From assembly GCA_037951105.1 (NCBI GenBank), contig JBAMJV010000888.1:130001-194000 (forward strand): a stretch of 64,000 bases of DNA, given 5' to 3'. The notes under the pieces were generated by a model. It searched no databases. It saw nothing but the letters and a program-made list of their open reading frames with translations, and had not been told where the DNA came from. Source of the stretch: Echinarachnius parma (Eukaryota; Echinodermata; Echinoidea; Clypeasteroida; Echinarachniidae). Position numbers and translations under genes: made by a program. Of the stretch, positions 44,501 through 58,900 are shown piece after piece; within the stretch, counting starts at the first letter, position 1, and each line of letters opens with the position of its first letter.

Positions 44501-46755
44501 ATACCAGGGGTTACAAGTTCATCATATATCAAAATAACAAAGATAAATAAGGAACATATTAAACATATATTTCATATGTACATGGGGGCCAAAAGGGGGG
44601 TTCAACTATTCTTAATCATGGGTATAAACAAATTTTTGCAAGTTGAATTTTCAAGGGGAGGTTTGCTACCTAAATATATTGGGTAACATGAAAGGGGAAA
44701 TGCGAACCATACATGTATAATATATATACAGATAAATATACATATATATAACAAATTTCTCGCAAACATTACTGAAGACCTTATTAGAATATAAGAGTGA
44801 ATATGACAAAACAAAAAGAAACTGAAAAATAGTAATGACAGAAAAAATAAATGTGCTGTTTAAAATGACTATTACAGATAAAAGACTAAAAAAAAAATGA
44901 ACTCAAAAGTATAGATAAAATATTGAATTACTAATTAAAAACAGAAATAATGAATTCACAGATAAAGATAAGTTTGTAAAAATGTGACACCCAAGCGTCA
45001 TGCAAAGAACTAGCTAGAATAGATAATAGATCATCAGCCAATTTACAAAGAAAATAAAATGTGTTCACGATAATGCCACAAAAATAAAATGAGATAGATA
45101 ATCAAAATGACTATGACAAATGACAATGGTGGAAATGTACAGATGAACACATAATTATGAATATCCTGTATTTTGTCATTGAAACATCTACATGTACCTT
45201 ACGCAAGTTATTTGTTTGATTCTCTTGTGTCATAAACTTACAAAACTTTCTAGTATATACATGAAGATAGTTAATCCATTATTCCACATTTGCATTTTTT
45301 TAAAAACAGAATTACACTTTTTGTATGACTATAAGAATGTGAAAACTCATAAATTTTATGAGCCGTGCTAGTCCTAGCAGTGAAAGTAAAACTATCAATA
45401 GTATGATCTATATTTATTGATTGTATAATTAACTTGTTCCCTTCGATAATCTAACATCCCCATAGATCGACTCTTTGCATAACCATCCAGGTTCCTATAG
45501 GCAAGGGGTTAAATAGAATTCAAACCACCACTAACATTTAAATATGTAAATTCATTTTCATATTTACATTTCATAACGAGACAAAATATATAAATCCAAT
45601 TATTGTTCTACGTGAAGGACTTACCAATACTTGTTGTACTCCCTTTTCAGTTCTGATGTAAAGCTCTTGGAAGCTATCTACGAAGGCAAACTGACCAATC
45701 ACAAGCTCTCTACTAGCTTGAATCATGTCGTCTATGGTAGAAAACTTCTTCATCTATAAAATAAAACAAAATTTAAAAAGAGGGGGAAATTATAACCACA
45801 CTGCAGTGCAAAGAACAATGAGGAGACTGAATAGTTAACAAGATACACACATACATATAAAAAACATAATTATATGAACAAATATTAACAAACATATCTC
45901 TAGAAGCTCACGTACTGTCTGATCATACACTCCATAATACCTTATACTATGTTGTTGATGGTATCAAACCACTTTGGATGACATAAAACAGTGCTCGAAA
46001 TTAACTTGTTTTGCTGGTGGCCCGGTCGGGCCAGTAAAATTAGCATTTTTCCAAATTTGGTGGCCCGAAACCAAAATCTACTGGCCCGAAAAAAAAGAGG
46101 AAAAACAAAAGTAAAATTAATACAATAACCATATTGATAGTTTCAGGGTACTAGGCAATACTTTTTTCATTCCCCTTTGTTTCATTGTAAGATGAATTGA
46201 ACAAACATGAATTAGGATGAATGTGACGTGTGTGTGTGTCATGTCTTTTTATTCATTATCTTCATCAAAAAATCACAGATATTGAATACACACGAGTGAC
46301 AATTACACTTCCAGTCATACATAGCCAGGGTCTAGGTGACAAAACAAAAATTATATAAAAGGAGAAAAGGAGAAAATTCAAAAAAGACAAAAATTGCACA
46401 TTTATTGGTTAGTTGTACTTTGAGCAGAATATTCATGAGCAGCATATATGAATATTTAATAAATATGCATATATGCTGCTCATGAATATGATGCTCACTT
46501 GATATGAAAAATATGCAAATAACTGAAATTACTAATAAAGATTTTTAATATGAAATTTTTGTTTACAACTGGTTAGAAAATGAGTATGGCTGCTCAAGAA
46601 TGTATGAATATTCATTAGCAGCAGTATTACTTGCTCAATTTACTTGCAACTTTTTAACAAACCAATATTTTGTATGTGAGAAAAGGGTATAACTTGCTGA
46701 ATGCTACATTTAAAAGCAAGCTCTTGTCATGCCATAAACATGACTGGGTGTCTGC

Positions 46756-46787
<32 letters not shown>

Positions 46788-49700
46788 TTTTTTTTTTTTT
46801 TTTTTTTTTTGCTGGCCCTTTTGGGCCACCAAATATTTGTTTTACTGGCCCGGCGGCAATTTTTAGTGGCCCCGGGCCATCGGGCCTATGCTAATTTCGA
46901 GCGTTGCATAAAATTATTAGTCTGCACAAACTCATGAGGAAATCGAGTTACATCAACAGAAGCTGTTAAACAAGCTCATGACCGCCTTAAAGTGAACCCT
47001 ATGTAATAACAAACTTTGACCAAAAAACAAAAACAACAGCAAACATTGAATAAATCAAATATTAAAACAGAGATGTGTGACTTGTATTTATTGTATGTGT
47101 ATTCATTTGCAAATAGTTATTCAATTCATGATTTCAATCAAGGCAAATTTGACCCACTTCAAACCCTGTAGGTATTGTATGTTACATTGCAAGTACTGTA
47201 TAAGTAGTATATGTATGTACTCTACTAACCCTCGCTACATCCTCCCCTACAACTGCCCCAACTCCCCACCATGTGGATCCTGGTACAGGTAAACCTTGTA
47301 TACACCAGGGAGCCAAACCCTTTAAGCATTGCATGAGTAGTATATGCATGTACTCTACCCTCCCTATATCCTCCCCTCCAACGGCTCCTCCCCTCCAGCA
47401 GCCCCTCCTCCTCCTCCACCTCCTCCTGGTGCTGGTAGCCCTGGTAGACCAGGATCCCCAGTGAACCCAACACTGTAAGCATTGCATGAGTAGTATATGT
47501 ATGTACTCCACTAACCCTCGCTACATCCTCACCTACAACAGCCCCTCCTCCTCCTCATCCTCCACCACCTCCTCTTAAAGACACTGGTGCTGGTAGCCCT
47601 GGTAGACCAGGATCCCTAGTGAGCCCAACACTGTAAGCATTGCATGAGTAGTATATGTATGTACATCTACTCTACTTACCCTCGCTACATCCTCCCCTAT
47701 AACGGCTCTATCTCCTCCTCCTCCTCCTCCACCACCTCCTCCTAGAGACACTGGTGCTGGAAGCCCTGGTAGACCAGGTGCTCCAGGGAGACCCTGGGGT
47801 CCCTGCGAACCCAAGCCTCCAGTTGGGCCTGGTTCTCCATCCCGGCCCGTTGGGCCTGATATGCCAGGGGGACCGCGAGGCCCTCTGTGCCCATCGTAGC
47901 CTGGTGGACCCTGGGTACCGTCTCTGCCTGGGAGCCCCGGCTCACCCGGCTCACCCTGTCAGAGGAACAGGCAAAAACTAAAATTAACATTCAACAGTTA
48001 TTGATTATAAAATCTCACTCATTGATTATATTTAGAGCAATCATTGAACACACACCAAATAAGGGAAAGAAATCTTGCTTTTACAACATTTTGAATTGTA
48101 TTACCTTATCAAAAATAAATTTGTAAGCAATTTCTCCATCGGCTCTTTTGGCATAAAAATGCAAAAATTCCAAAGACTTGATAGACATTTTCATTGACTA
48201 ACTATACATGTAAATTTCTATTCATTAGGTGCTAGGCTACTCTAGTCAGATAAATCAAGAAAAAGATGAACAACATGTACGACTGATAAACTGACCTTGA
48301 TACCGAAGTCAATGCCATTGGGGTATGAGTCGGTGCCAGAGTTACCAGGGGGGCCTGGAGGACCGGGAGGTCCTTCGGAGCCGGGGTTGCCATCGCGGCC
48401 GTCTCTGCCCATGGGGCCCTCAAACCCGTAGCCCGGCTCTCCCTTCTCTCCATGTATACTCTCGCCGGGACGACCCTGGGAAAAACACAAAAATACATAA
48501 TCTTTTCTGTTGAAAACTTTACAAAGAATGTATCTAAGAATAAAAAAACATGAGCATATATCCAGTTGAATCTTTCCTGGTAACAGTGATAAACTAGATG
48601 GATCTTCGACTGCGCGCAGTCGAAAATGATGCCTCCGCCATTACGCAATTTATTTATATCAAGCCCAAATCAACATGTACACAGAATTAATTCTGTCAAC
48701 TCAATTTTGATGGTACTCTGTCTTTTAGATCTTGATGTATCACAATTATGAGCTATAAGTGACCTTGACCTTTGCCCTCATGACCCCAAAATCTAATGAC
48801 TACAATTGTTCCCTATTATACATTCAGGTATCAAATTGGATTGAAATCTGATATTCAGTTCTTGAGATTCCCAATCTCAAGCTACTTTTACATATAATGA
48901 GCCCTGTGACCTTTGACCTCATGACCCCCAAAATCTAATCAGTTCATTGGCTCTCCAAGGAACATACATGTACCAAGTTTGGTCAGAATCTGTCAATCCC
49001 TTCTTGAGATAACGCGATCAGAGCTATTTTTGCATATATAATGAGCTGTGACCTTTGACCTCATGACCCCAAAATCTAATCAGATCATCGGCCCCCCAAG
49101 ATACATACATGTACCAAGTTTGGTCAGAATCTGTCACTCCCTTCTTGAGATAACGCGATCACAAGCTATTTTTGCATATATAATGAGCTCTGTGACCTTT
49201 GACCTTTGACCTCATGACCCCAAAATCTAATCAGATCATTGGCCCCCCAAGATACATACATGTACCAAGTTTGGTCAGAATCAGTCAATCCGTTCTTGAG
49301 ATAACGCGATCACGAGCTATTTTTGCATATATAATGAGCTCTGTGACCTTTGACCTTTGACCTCATGACCCCAAAATCTAATCAGATCATTGGCCCCCCA
49401 AGATACATACATGACCCAAGTTTGGTGAAAATCCGTCAATCGGTTCTTGAGATAACGCGATCACGAGAACGGGACGTACGTACGTACGTACGTACGTACG
49501 TACGGACGGACAACCCGAAAACATAATGCCTCCGGCTACTTCGTTGCGGAGGCATAAAAACATTTTCACATTATCTAAACACTGCAAGTTAATAATATGC
49601 CACTAGGCCAAATTTTGGGAGGTTCAAATTGAGGTTTAATATACTCACCTTATTAACAAATTTCAACCCAACCCTATAAAACCATTACCACTAAACCCAC

Positions 49701-49868
49701 TCTTGCAAGTCCAATCTGCACAATGTAGAGAGGTTAGAGTTCATTTTATGTCACAATATAGAAGGGTTATACTCACATCTCTACCTGGAGTCCCAGGCAG
49801 GCCGGGAGGTCCAATGAACACCTCATCATTCACATAGAAATCACCAGGCTCTCCCTGTAATACAATCA

Positions 49869-49933
<65 letters not shown>

Positions 49934-52900
49934 AATTATTATTATTATTATTATTATCATTATTATTTTAAAGCTTAGATCATACAAAATTCTTATTACT
50001 ACTGCAAATGTTCAAGTAAACACAGACACATTTTATTAAATTGAATGAACTGAAGTTTCCATCTTAACTTATACATGATCTCATTCTGGCAATTTACTGT
50101 TTTTACACAAGGTCATTAAAGTTAGGTGGCAAATTCAGGCACCTCTGAATGGTTGAAACAGATACATTTGTCAAATAAGTGATGTGGATAAAACATCAAC
50201 AGGTGCATTTACATTTCAGCGTTATTTTCTTATTAAAGCAAGAACATTACATATCATACTATCTGAAATTCTATGGCGTGAGGGATGAAAGGGGGTTGGG
50301 GATGAGGAGAGAAAGGGGGATTTAGTTTTACCTTTTCACCCTTGACCCCACCGGATCCAGAGACACCAGGAACACCAGGGGCACCCTGCACCAGGGGGAG
50401 AAGGGTAAGCACCCATTTAATAACATCAATGAGAAAATAGTTTGTATACAGTCGAAATATAATGTTAAAGAATGTATATCGTATATACAAGAAATACCTA
50501 CAATAAGTCCTTACAATAATTGTTTACTGCACTGTGTTCCTTTCAGGATTACAAGTCAAATGTAATAAAGAAATCACTGAAATAATTATTCAATAAGGAA
50601 ATTTATTCAAAGTGAAGTGGTACATGAACACAATAGTCGTCTTTAGCAGAGCTACCGGCATTGAAATTCAACAGTTGGGAAGATTTAGGGAAATTTCATC
50701 AACAAATCAGGGAGATATAATTCATATATATCAAATGCATACAACCTAATGACAATAATATTTCAATAATCCGGGAGATTGGGCCGAGAGGATGAAATCT
50801 GATGCATTAATCTAGGTATATGTTCAGTGAGTCTCCTGCGAAATCAGGGAGACTTGGCAGCTCTGCCTTAGGATATAGTAGTATTATGATATACAGGGTG
50901 GCCCAGAAATAACGGAACGGGGCACTTCCCAAAATAAAGCAACACAATGAACATGTCCATCGGATAGGGTGTCCTTTCCAATGAACAACGATACCAAGAA
51001 AAGTAATTTTGGGCGTGTAGTTTTTGTTTTAGGGCGCTTTGAGTGAGACCATGTCAGGTTCTTATTTTTGTAAATTTTTTCCAAGTCAGTGTCTGATAAA
51101 TGAGACTTACTGCCCGCCATACTATTTACCAATTATGTCCATTCTCTCGGCACCGCTCGGCACACAGCTGAATGCACACTAACAATGGCGCGCGGCATAC
51201 TCGCGTGTACAATGGTATGTAGGGCAATAAGTCTCATTTATCAGGCACTGACTTGGTAAAAATGGACAAAAATAGGGACCTGACATGGTCCCACTCAAAG
51301 CGCCCTAAAACAAAAACTACACGTCCAAAATTACTTTTCTTGGTATCGTTGTTCATTGGAAAGGACACCTTATCCGATGGACATTTTAATGTTGTTACTT
51401 TATCTTGGGAAGTGCCCCGTTCCGTTATTTCTGGGCCACCCTGTATACTAGTATTAAATGTATAAACATGGTCAAATAAAAGTGTCTGTCAATAAATTGT
51501 CTTACGGGTCTGCCATCACGTCCATCTCCTCCCGTTTCTCCAGTGAAGCCTTGCTCTCCCCTCAGTCCAGAAACACCTGGCAAACCTGAAACATATAACA
51601 AATAACAGACAATGCGTCATTTAAGTACTGACAATGTGTAACTACAAGAAAAGGTATGAACATCATTAATGACTGAACTACAATTCTTCAACATATGCAA
51701 ACACCTGGCAAACCTGAAACATATATCAAATAATATGCAATACTTTGATTTGAAGGAAAATAACAAACAACAAACAAATATCTTGCAAGTGTCTAACAAT
51801 CCTATAAAAACATACATGTACATATCAAATAGCATACATAGATCTATTTAAATGTAAACAAGAATAACCCTAGCATCTAAAACAGACCTAGAAAACATAT
51901 CAAATAACAAACAATTCATTGACTGTAAAGGTAGCAACAATGACACAAACCTGGCAATCTCTGAAACACATATCAAATAACATACAATTTACTGATTTAA
52001 ATGGAAATCTTTATAAATCTTTCCCCGTAAAAAATAAAAAGTATGAGACAATAATGAATTTAAAAGGGCATTCATATCATGATAGTGCAAGGTACAACTA
52101 CATGTACATGTAATTTAATCAATAAAGTATCAACCATCAGCTCTAAAGATAAGACGGTTTATGTTCGCTTGGTCTACACTCAGTTGGTCATTTGGTCTAC
52201 TACCTGATGCCTTTAACTTCAATTTCCCCAACTCCAAACATGATCCCTAACCTAAAACCTAACCCTAACGCTAATCCACACCCCTGACCCTAATTATAAT
52301 CCCTAATTAAAGTCATACGACCTTTAATTTATAATTTTCTAGTAGACCGAATGGGAGTAGACCAAATGGCTGTAGACCAATCGGCAAGTTACCGATAAGA
52401 CTACAGATGTACAATATCGTTTAAGATCAAATTTAATCATACAAGGATCAACCATCAGCCCAAAACATGAGATTGATAACATATATATAGTTTCAAACTC
52501 TAGTAGGTGATAAAATACATTACCTGGGGCTCCTGGTAGGCCCTGCTCCCCCTGAGTTCCTGGCTGGCCGGGGTCTCCCCTGTCCCCCTTGGTGCCAGGG
52601 GGGAAGATGGATGGTGGGAACGTGGTCGGGTCGCACTCACAGCCCTGAAACATTATAACAGAAATGCATCATTTCAAGTTATTTTGTGTGGCACTATCGA
52701 GCAAGCAAAATCAGGACTATGCTTTATATATCAAGTTTTGGTGGCCAGAGAAAATTTTGCTTTTATATGAAGTCTTTAGCTTAATTTGTCTTCTACCTGC
52801 ATGATGCCCAAAACTTCAATTTCCTAATCTGTATATTTCACCCCCAAACTTAAACCAGCCTTGCCACAAATTTCCCAACCCTAAACGAAACCCAGAAAAC

Positions 52901-55900
52901 AGCCCAACTCGAACCCTTAACCCCACATTCTATGCCTCTGAACTCTGAATTTGCTAAGAGAGAAACGTTAGTTGACTAAATGGGTGTAGACTTAATATCA
53001 GCAATTGACTACTGTTGATAATGTAGTTGATTTCGCCGTTAGACAAAATGGGAGTCAATCGAATGTGTGTAGACCAAGCAGATAGTAACTGCTCTTGCTA
53101 ATGTACAATGTACTTACAGTTGCTAGTGGTCCAGGTGGTCCAGGGGGTCCCTCTGGTCCGGAGGGTCCCTCAACACCATGATCACCAGGCTGGCCCTAGG
53201 AGAGAGAGAGAGAGCATGGGTAACGTTAGACACACAATATAATTTCATAAAATGATGCACATGTACATGTATTAATTGACTTCATGCACATAAATTAAGG
53301 TTTAATATTGAATATTATTTCCAGAATGCTGCTTGACACAACCTTGAAAAAAAAATCATCTACGTGGTTTTGAAATTTAATTTGAAATATAATTTGAATT
53401 TGAATTTGAATTTAAAAATGAAATTGATCTTTAATTCATGGAAATGGGTAACAGAAATATTTTGACTTACTGGTCTTCCTGGAATCCCAAACTGTCCCTT
53501 GGGTCCCTTCTTGCCTCGCTTGCCTCGATCTCCCTGGTCTCCCTTCAGCGTCAGCAATTCACCTTCAGCAGGTACGTATGGGTCACCCTAACAAAAGAAA
53601 ACAATAAAGTACAGTGTATACATAACATGCATGCAACAGAAGGTAAATAACTAATTATTATCTACATTATTTACTCATTGACATAATCATAATACGATGA
53701 TACAGAATCAAAGAGTGTTGATTACAAAACAAGTGAATCTAGCTCTGGTTGTGAAAATACATAGATGCCTTCTTAAAGAATGATAGATTCCTAGTACCTG
53801 GCTTCTTTTATATGGATTATGTGTGACTGTCTTAATACACAAGATAGCTTAATGTACTAATATTGTCGTATTTATTAAAGGGGTGTGTCATTCTGTAGAC
53901 TCAATTCCTGCATTTTATGAAACACCAGGGGAAGGCATATTTAGATAGTAACCAATGCTCAACTTTCGATAGAAGCCAGCATATTCATGGTAGGATTTAA
54001 ACTACTGTGAAAGAACTTGGGCATAAATGAGCTGAATTTACTAAAATATATAACTTGTATCATGCCTAACTCTTTACTTTGTTTAAACTAACTGTATACA
54101 TACATGTACTTCTTTCTCTTACATGTATATTGACTTTCACTGCTTTCTCTTACCTTGGGTCCTTGGAGTCCCCTTGGTCCACTGATGCCGACATCTCCCC
54201 TGTCTCCCCTATCTCCCTTGGTTCCCTGTAAAACAAGCAATATAATAATTAGATACAAAACTAGCTGAATGCCATCTGAAATCAAATTAACATTTACAGC
54301 CGTATCTACCCACCATACAATTTCCCAGAGCTAAACAAAATCTTAATACTGTAGGCCTAATGTTCGATGTCTGATGATTTGTGAAATAAAACTCCAGGAT
54401 AATTCCGCCATGTTGGACTAACAGACTTATACTTGAATCTTACATCATAAATCTAAAATCGTGAATATTAATCTAGAATTTTAAAATGATTACTCTTAAA
54501 TTGTGAAGCTTAAATTAATCATAGATCTTGATTTGTTAACTTAACATTGAATCTTACATTGTTTCCCTGAGGTCCGATCATGCCCTGCGGTCCCATCGGT
54601 CCTGGTTCTCCGGTAGATCCCATCTCACCATCAATGCCTGGCACACCATCAAAGCCCATCTCACCCTGAGCAACGCACAGGGAGGAAAACAATGTTTGAA
54701 TGGTAAGTGAGCAATATATACTATATTGAGATAAATGAAACTTTCAAAAGAAACCGTTTAGAAACAAAATCCGACTCAGTGTCAGTGTTCCAAATACAGT
54801 GGAACCTGTTCTAGCAACCACCTGTGTATAAGAACTATCTGTCTATAAAGACCACCCGCTTACTACTATTAAGTAGTCTTAGTTAACTGCTGTAACTGTA
54901 CTTGAAAATAACTTTGAGTGGTTACTTGACGAAACATAGTATAATAATGAAATAAAATCGTAAACATCAAGATTATGCACTCTTTACTGAAATATAGTAA
55001 AACCTTTTCTAGCAAGCATCTGCATGCGATATAAGACCATTAATATACATGTATAAGACTCTCTATGAAGACTTTGCATATCAATGAACCTGATTATTGT
55101 ACTGACAACCCTGATGCGAAAAACCACTTTTTCTGAGTCCTTTTGTTGCCCTTACAATTCTATACATGCGTACGTTTGGAGACAATAGAACCACGGTAGA
55201 AACATATGTCCTAGACAATGGACTAGTCTTTGTCTGCAAACCCATGAACATTTACTGTACATGTAGTATCGTGATGGAAACCAATTTTACCGAACTGGTT
55301 GGTTGAATTGATATAAGTATATTATTTTGGGGCAGTGGTTCCCCTTTATTAAATGAACGATCATACATTTGAGTAATCACCTTTTCACCCTTTGTGCTCA
55401 GACTTGGAATAATAAGACCGCCATCTCCCGAGCCCATTTCAGCCAATTGCTGCAAAGAAAGAAGAAACATGGATAATATATAAACTGATTACATCATCTA
55501 CTTTCAATATATATACGATTGCACACTACAGTGAAATATTTCATCTTGACTTTCCTCAATATTTGTAACCCTTCAAGAAAATGTAAACATGCATCATCAT
55601 GGTTCTTTATGTTGATCTTAACATTAATGTGATTTGTATCTGTAATTATTTGCTAACTTGCAACAACGCAAATAATAAACGTTTTTCATAATAATGTAAT
55701 CTCTATAATAAGAATTAGTTAAAAGACGGTTAGCTTTACAATGATCTACTAGTTTGAGAAACATTATACAAATTAATCAGCTTTATACCTACTTTGTTTT
55801 ATGTAAATCACTTTAAATGATTTCATTAATTCATTTATCTTCTTCTCCAACATAATAAAACTAGAAAATTGTAATGGAAATACCAAAAATAAATACACAT

Positions 55901-58900
55901 ATTAAGTTTTCCTTTTATTAACCCATTCAGGACGGGTCCAGACAAATATTCAGGCTTGGGTCTATGTAGAATACATTTTAATGCACAATCTTAACCCTTA
56001 CCAGGCCGGGGGGGTGGAATCCACCCCCCCTCGACTTTTCGCGCGATAATTCCGCAACGCGCGCAGGTATTGCCGCGCGACTTCATGATTTTTTTCATTG
56101 AAGTCTTGCGCAACTTTTGAGACCAAATTTGCGACGACCGGGTATACCGTTCTAAAGTCACGTGACCTTTTGTAAGTGAGCGTCGGCCCGAAAATCGCAA
56201 AATTTTGTGATTTGTGTACAAATCCTATGGAAATTGATTTTTTCCTAGAATAGACAAAACCTTCATTATTTTTCATTTTAATCACTGCAATCATTTAATT
56301 TTGGGCTAAAAATTGTTATTCCATTAAAAAACTAGATGGATCTTCGACTGCGCGCAGTCGAAAATGATGCCTCCGCCATTACGCAATTTATTTATGTCAA
56401 GCCCAAATCAACATGAACACAGAATTAATTCTGTCAACTCAATTTTGATGGTACTCTGTCTTTTAGATCTTGACGTATCACAATTATGAGCTATAAGTGA
56501 CCTTGACCTTTGCCCTCATGACCCCAAAATCTAATGACTACAATTGTTCCCTATTATACATTCAGGTATCAAGTTGGATTGAAATCTGATATTCAGTTCT
56601 TGAGATTTCCAATCTCAAGCTACTTTTACATATGAGCCCTGTGACCTTTGACCTTTGACCTCATGACCCCCAAAATCTAATCAGTTTATTGGCTCTCCAA
56701 GGAACATACATGTACCAAGTTTGGTCAGAATCTGTCAATCCCTTCTTGAGATAACGCGATCACGAGATATTTTTGCATATATAATGAGCTCTGTGACCTT
56801 TGACCTTTGACCTCATGACCCCAAAATCTAATCAGATCATTGGCCCCCCAAGAAACATACATGTACCAAGTTTGGTCAGAATCAGTCAATCCGTTCTTGA
56901 GATAACGCAATCACGAGCTATTTTTGCATATATAATGAGCTCTGTGACCTTTGACCTTTGACCTCATGACCCCAAAATCTAATCAGATCATTGGCCCCCC
57001 AAGATACATACATGTACCAAGTTTGGTCAGAATCAGTCAATCCGTTCTTGAGATAACGCGATCACAAGCTATTTTTGCATATATAATGAGCTCTGTGACC
57101 TTTGACCTTTGACCTCATGACCCCAAAATCTAATCAGATCATTGGCCCCCCAAGATACATACATGACTCAAGTTTGGTGAAAATCCGTTAATCGGTTCTC
57201 GCGATCACGAGAACGGGACGTACGTACGTACGTACGGACGTACGTACGGACGGACGGACAACCCAAAAACATAATGCCTCCGGCTACTTCGTTGCGGAGG
57301 CATAAAAACAATACAAAAAAAAGTAAAAAAACAAAGAAATACATAAGAAATTACAAAAACAAAGAAATACATAAGGAAAATTTTGGCTGTCGCAATTTTT
57401 AATGTTCAAAACCTGTTAATTAAGTCATACAGAATATTCATGCACAAAATTAGCATATTCTGAGCAATATTTAGTGATTTACAGACAAAAAGGGGATTTC
57501 TGCATAAATTTGCATAATTAATTAAAAATTGATTATTTTCCAAAAAATAACAATGCAATCTTGTAGATTATGTTGCAAGCTATCTGCGTGCCAAATTTTG
57601 TGGCGGCCGCGCGTTCGACGGCCGAGATCTCGGGGGGGGGGGGTGGAGAGCATAGCCAAAATAACCCGGCCTGGTTAGGGTTAACCCCGCTTCAATAGAG
57701 ATCATGATCTGCTATCCTACCTCAGTCAGAGCCAGGACCTCAGGAGGGATAGGCCCGGGTGGTCCTGGATCTCCTCTGTCTCCCTTGAGTCCCTGGACCC
57801 CTCTTGGTCCTGGTAGACCAGAGTCTCCTGGTGGTCCTTCTACACTCAGCCCCATAGGTCCTGGTGCTCCCTGTGATACAAGCATAGAAAGAAACATTAA
57901 TATTACAAACTACCTCCCTTTTTTGAGTCCTTCTCATAATTATTACTTTGCAAAAGAACATCTATTTCCTCATTTATCCACTTCTCTTTCTCTCTTTTAA
58001 AATTTTCTTTCAACAGAGTGATAATGAAAACTTTATCAAAAATAACTATCACATATATTTACATATACATGTACATGTATATCATTTGTGACCTTACACC
58101 ACAAAACGACCAATACGTCGGGAAAACTGATTTTGCTGATTTTCATATAACATTAAAATAGGAGCCATTACCTTTAAAATGTTATATAATTTGTCATATT
58201 TGGACTACGCACATCCTTTCAAAATGAACACCAAAGATTTGGAATATGGCTGAAGCATTTTTAAAATAAGTGAGAAACGGGCCATTTAAAAGATCAGTTT
58301 CCATTAAAGCGCTGCAATACGATCATATAAATTAGATGAAAAAATAATATTTAAACATGATTTCCAACGCTCAAAATGTTACAGAAGCTAGATTAAAATA
58401 TGCTTATTCAGGAAATACCAAAATCCTAAATCTCATATTTTGAACAAAATTTGACTATTTTAGCTAATAAAAAAGAAACTACCACAGCGACATAACGGTC
58501 GTTTTGTGGTGTAAGTTCACATTTTATTTCATCTTTATGAACAATCAGCTACATTATCATCGCCATTGAAATTGTTGTTGTCAATATAGTCACCATCATC
58601 TACATGTACATGTATATCATCAAAGTTAATATTGTTATCGCATTCATCACAATAAAAATATTCAATACAAAATGTTGACGAATTACACTTACTTCCACTC
58701 CACGTGGACCCTGTAGACCTTGGTCACCCTTACCACCCTGTAAATTGGGAGGGAAAAGAAACACACAATTGTATTTCACTGACAATGATAGCAATAACGT
58801 ATTCATATCTACTTGAGATCAAGATAATTATCCAAAGACCAGTCATATTTCCTGTTATACAGGGTGGGCCCACAAAAACGGAACGGGGCACTTCCAAAAA

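Noticed and set aside
48901..49400. Regularly spaced repeats that could suggest a CRISPR array
   Set aside because: Units of about 145 bp with no unique spacers, inside a dispersed element in an animal intron.
50884..51465. Two near-identical frames of 70-82 codons on opposite strands ([16 protein letters not shown])
   Set aside because: They come from the two arms of one inverted-repeat MITE and recur in its copy at 58860; not a conserved gene.
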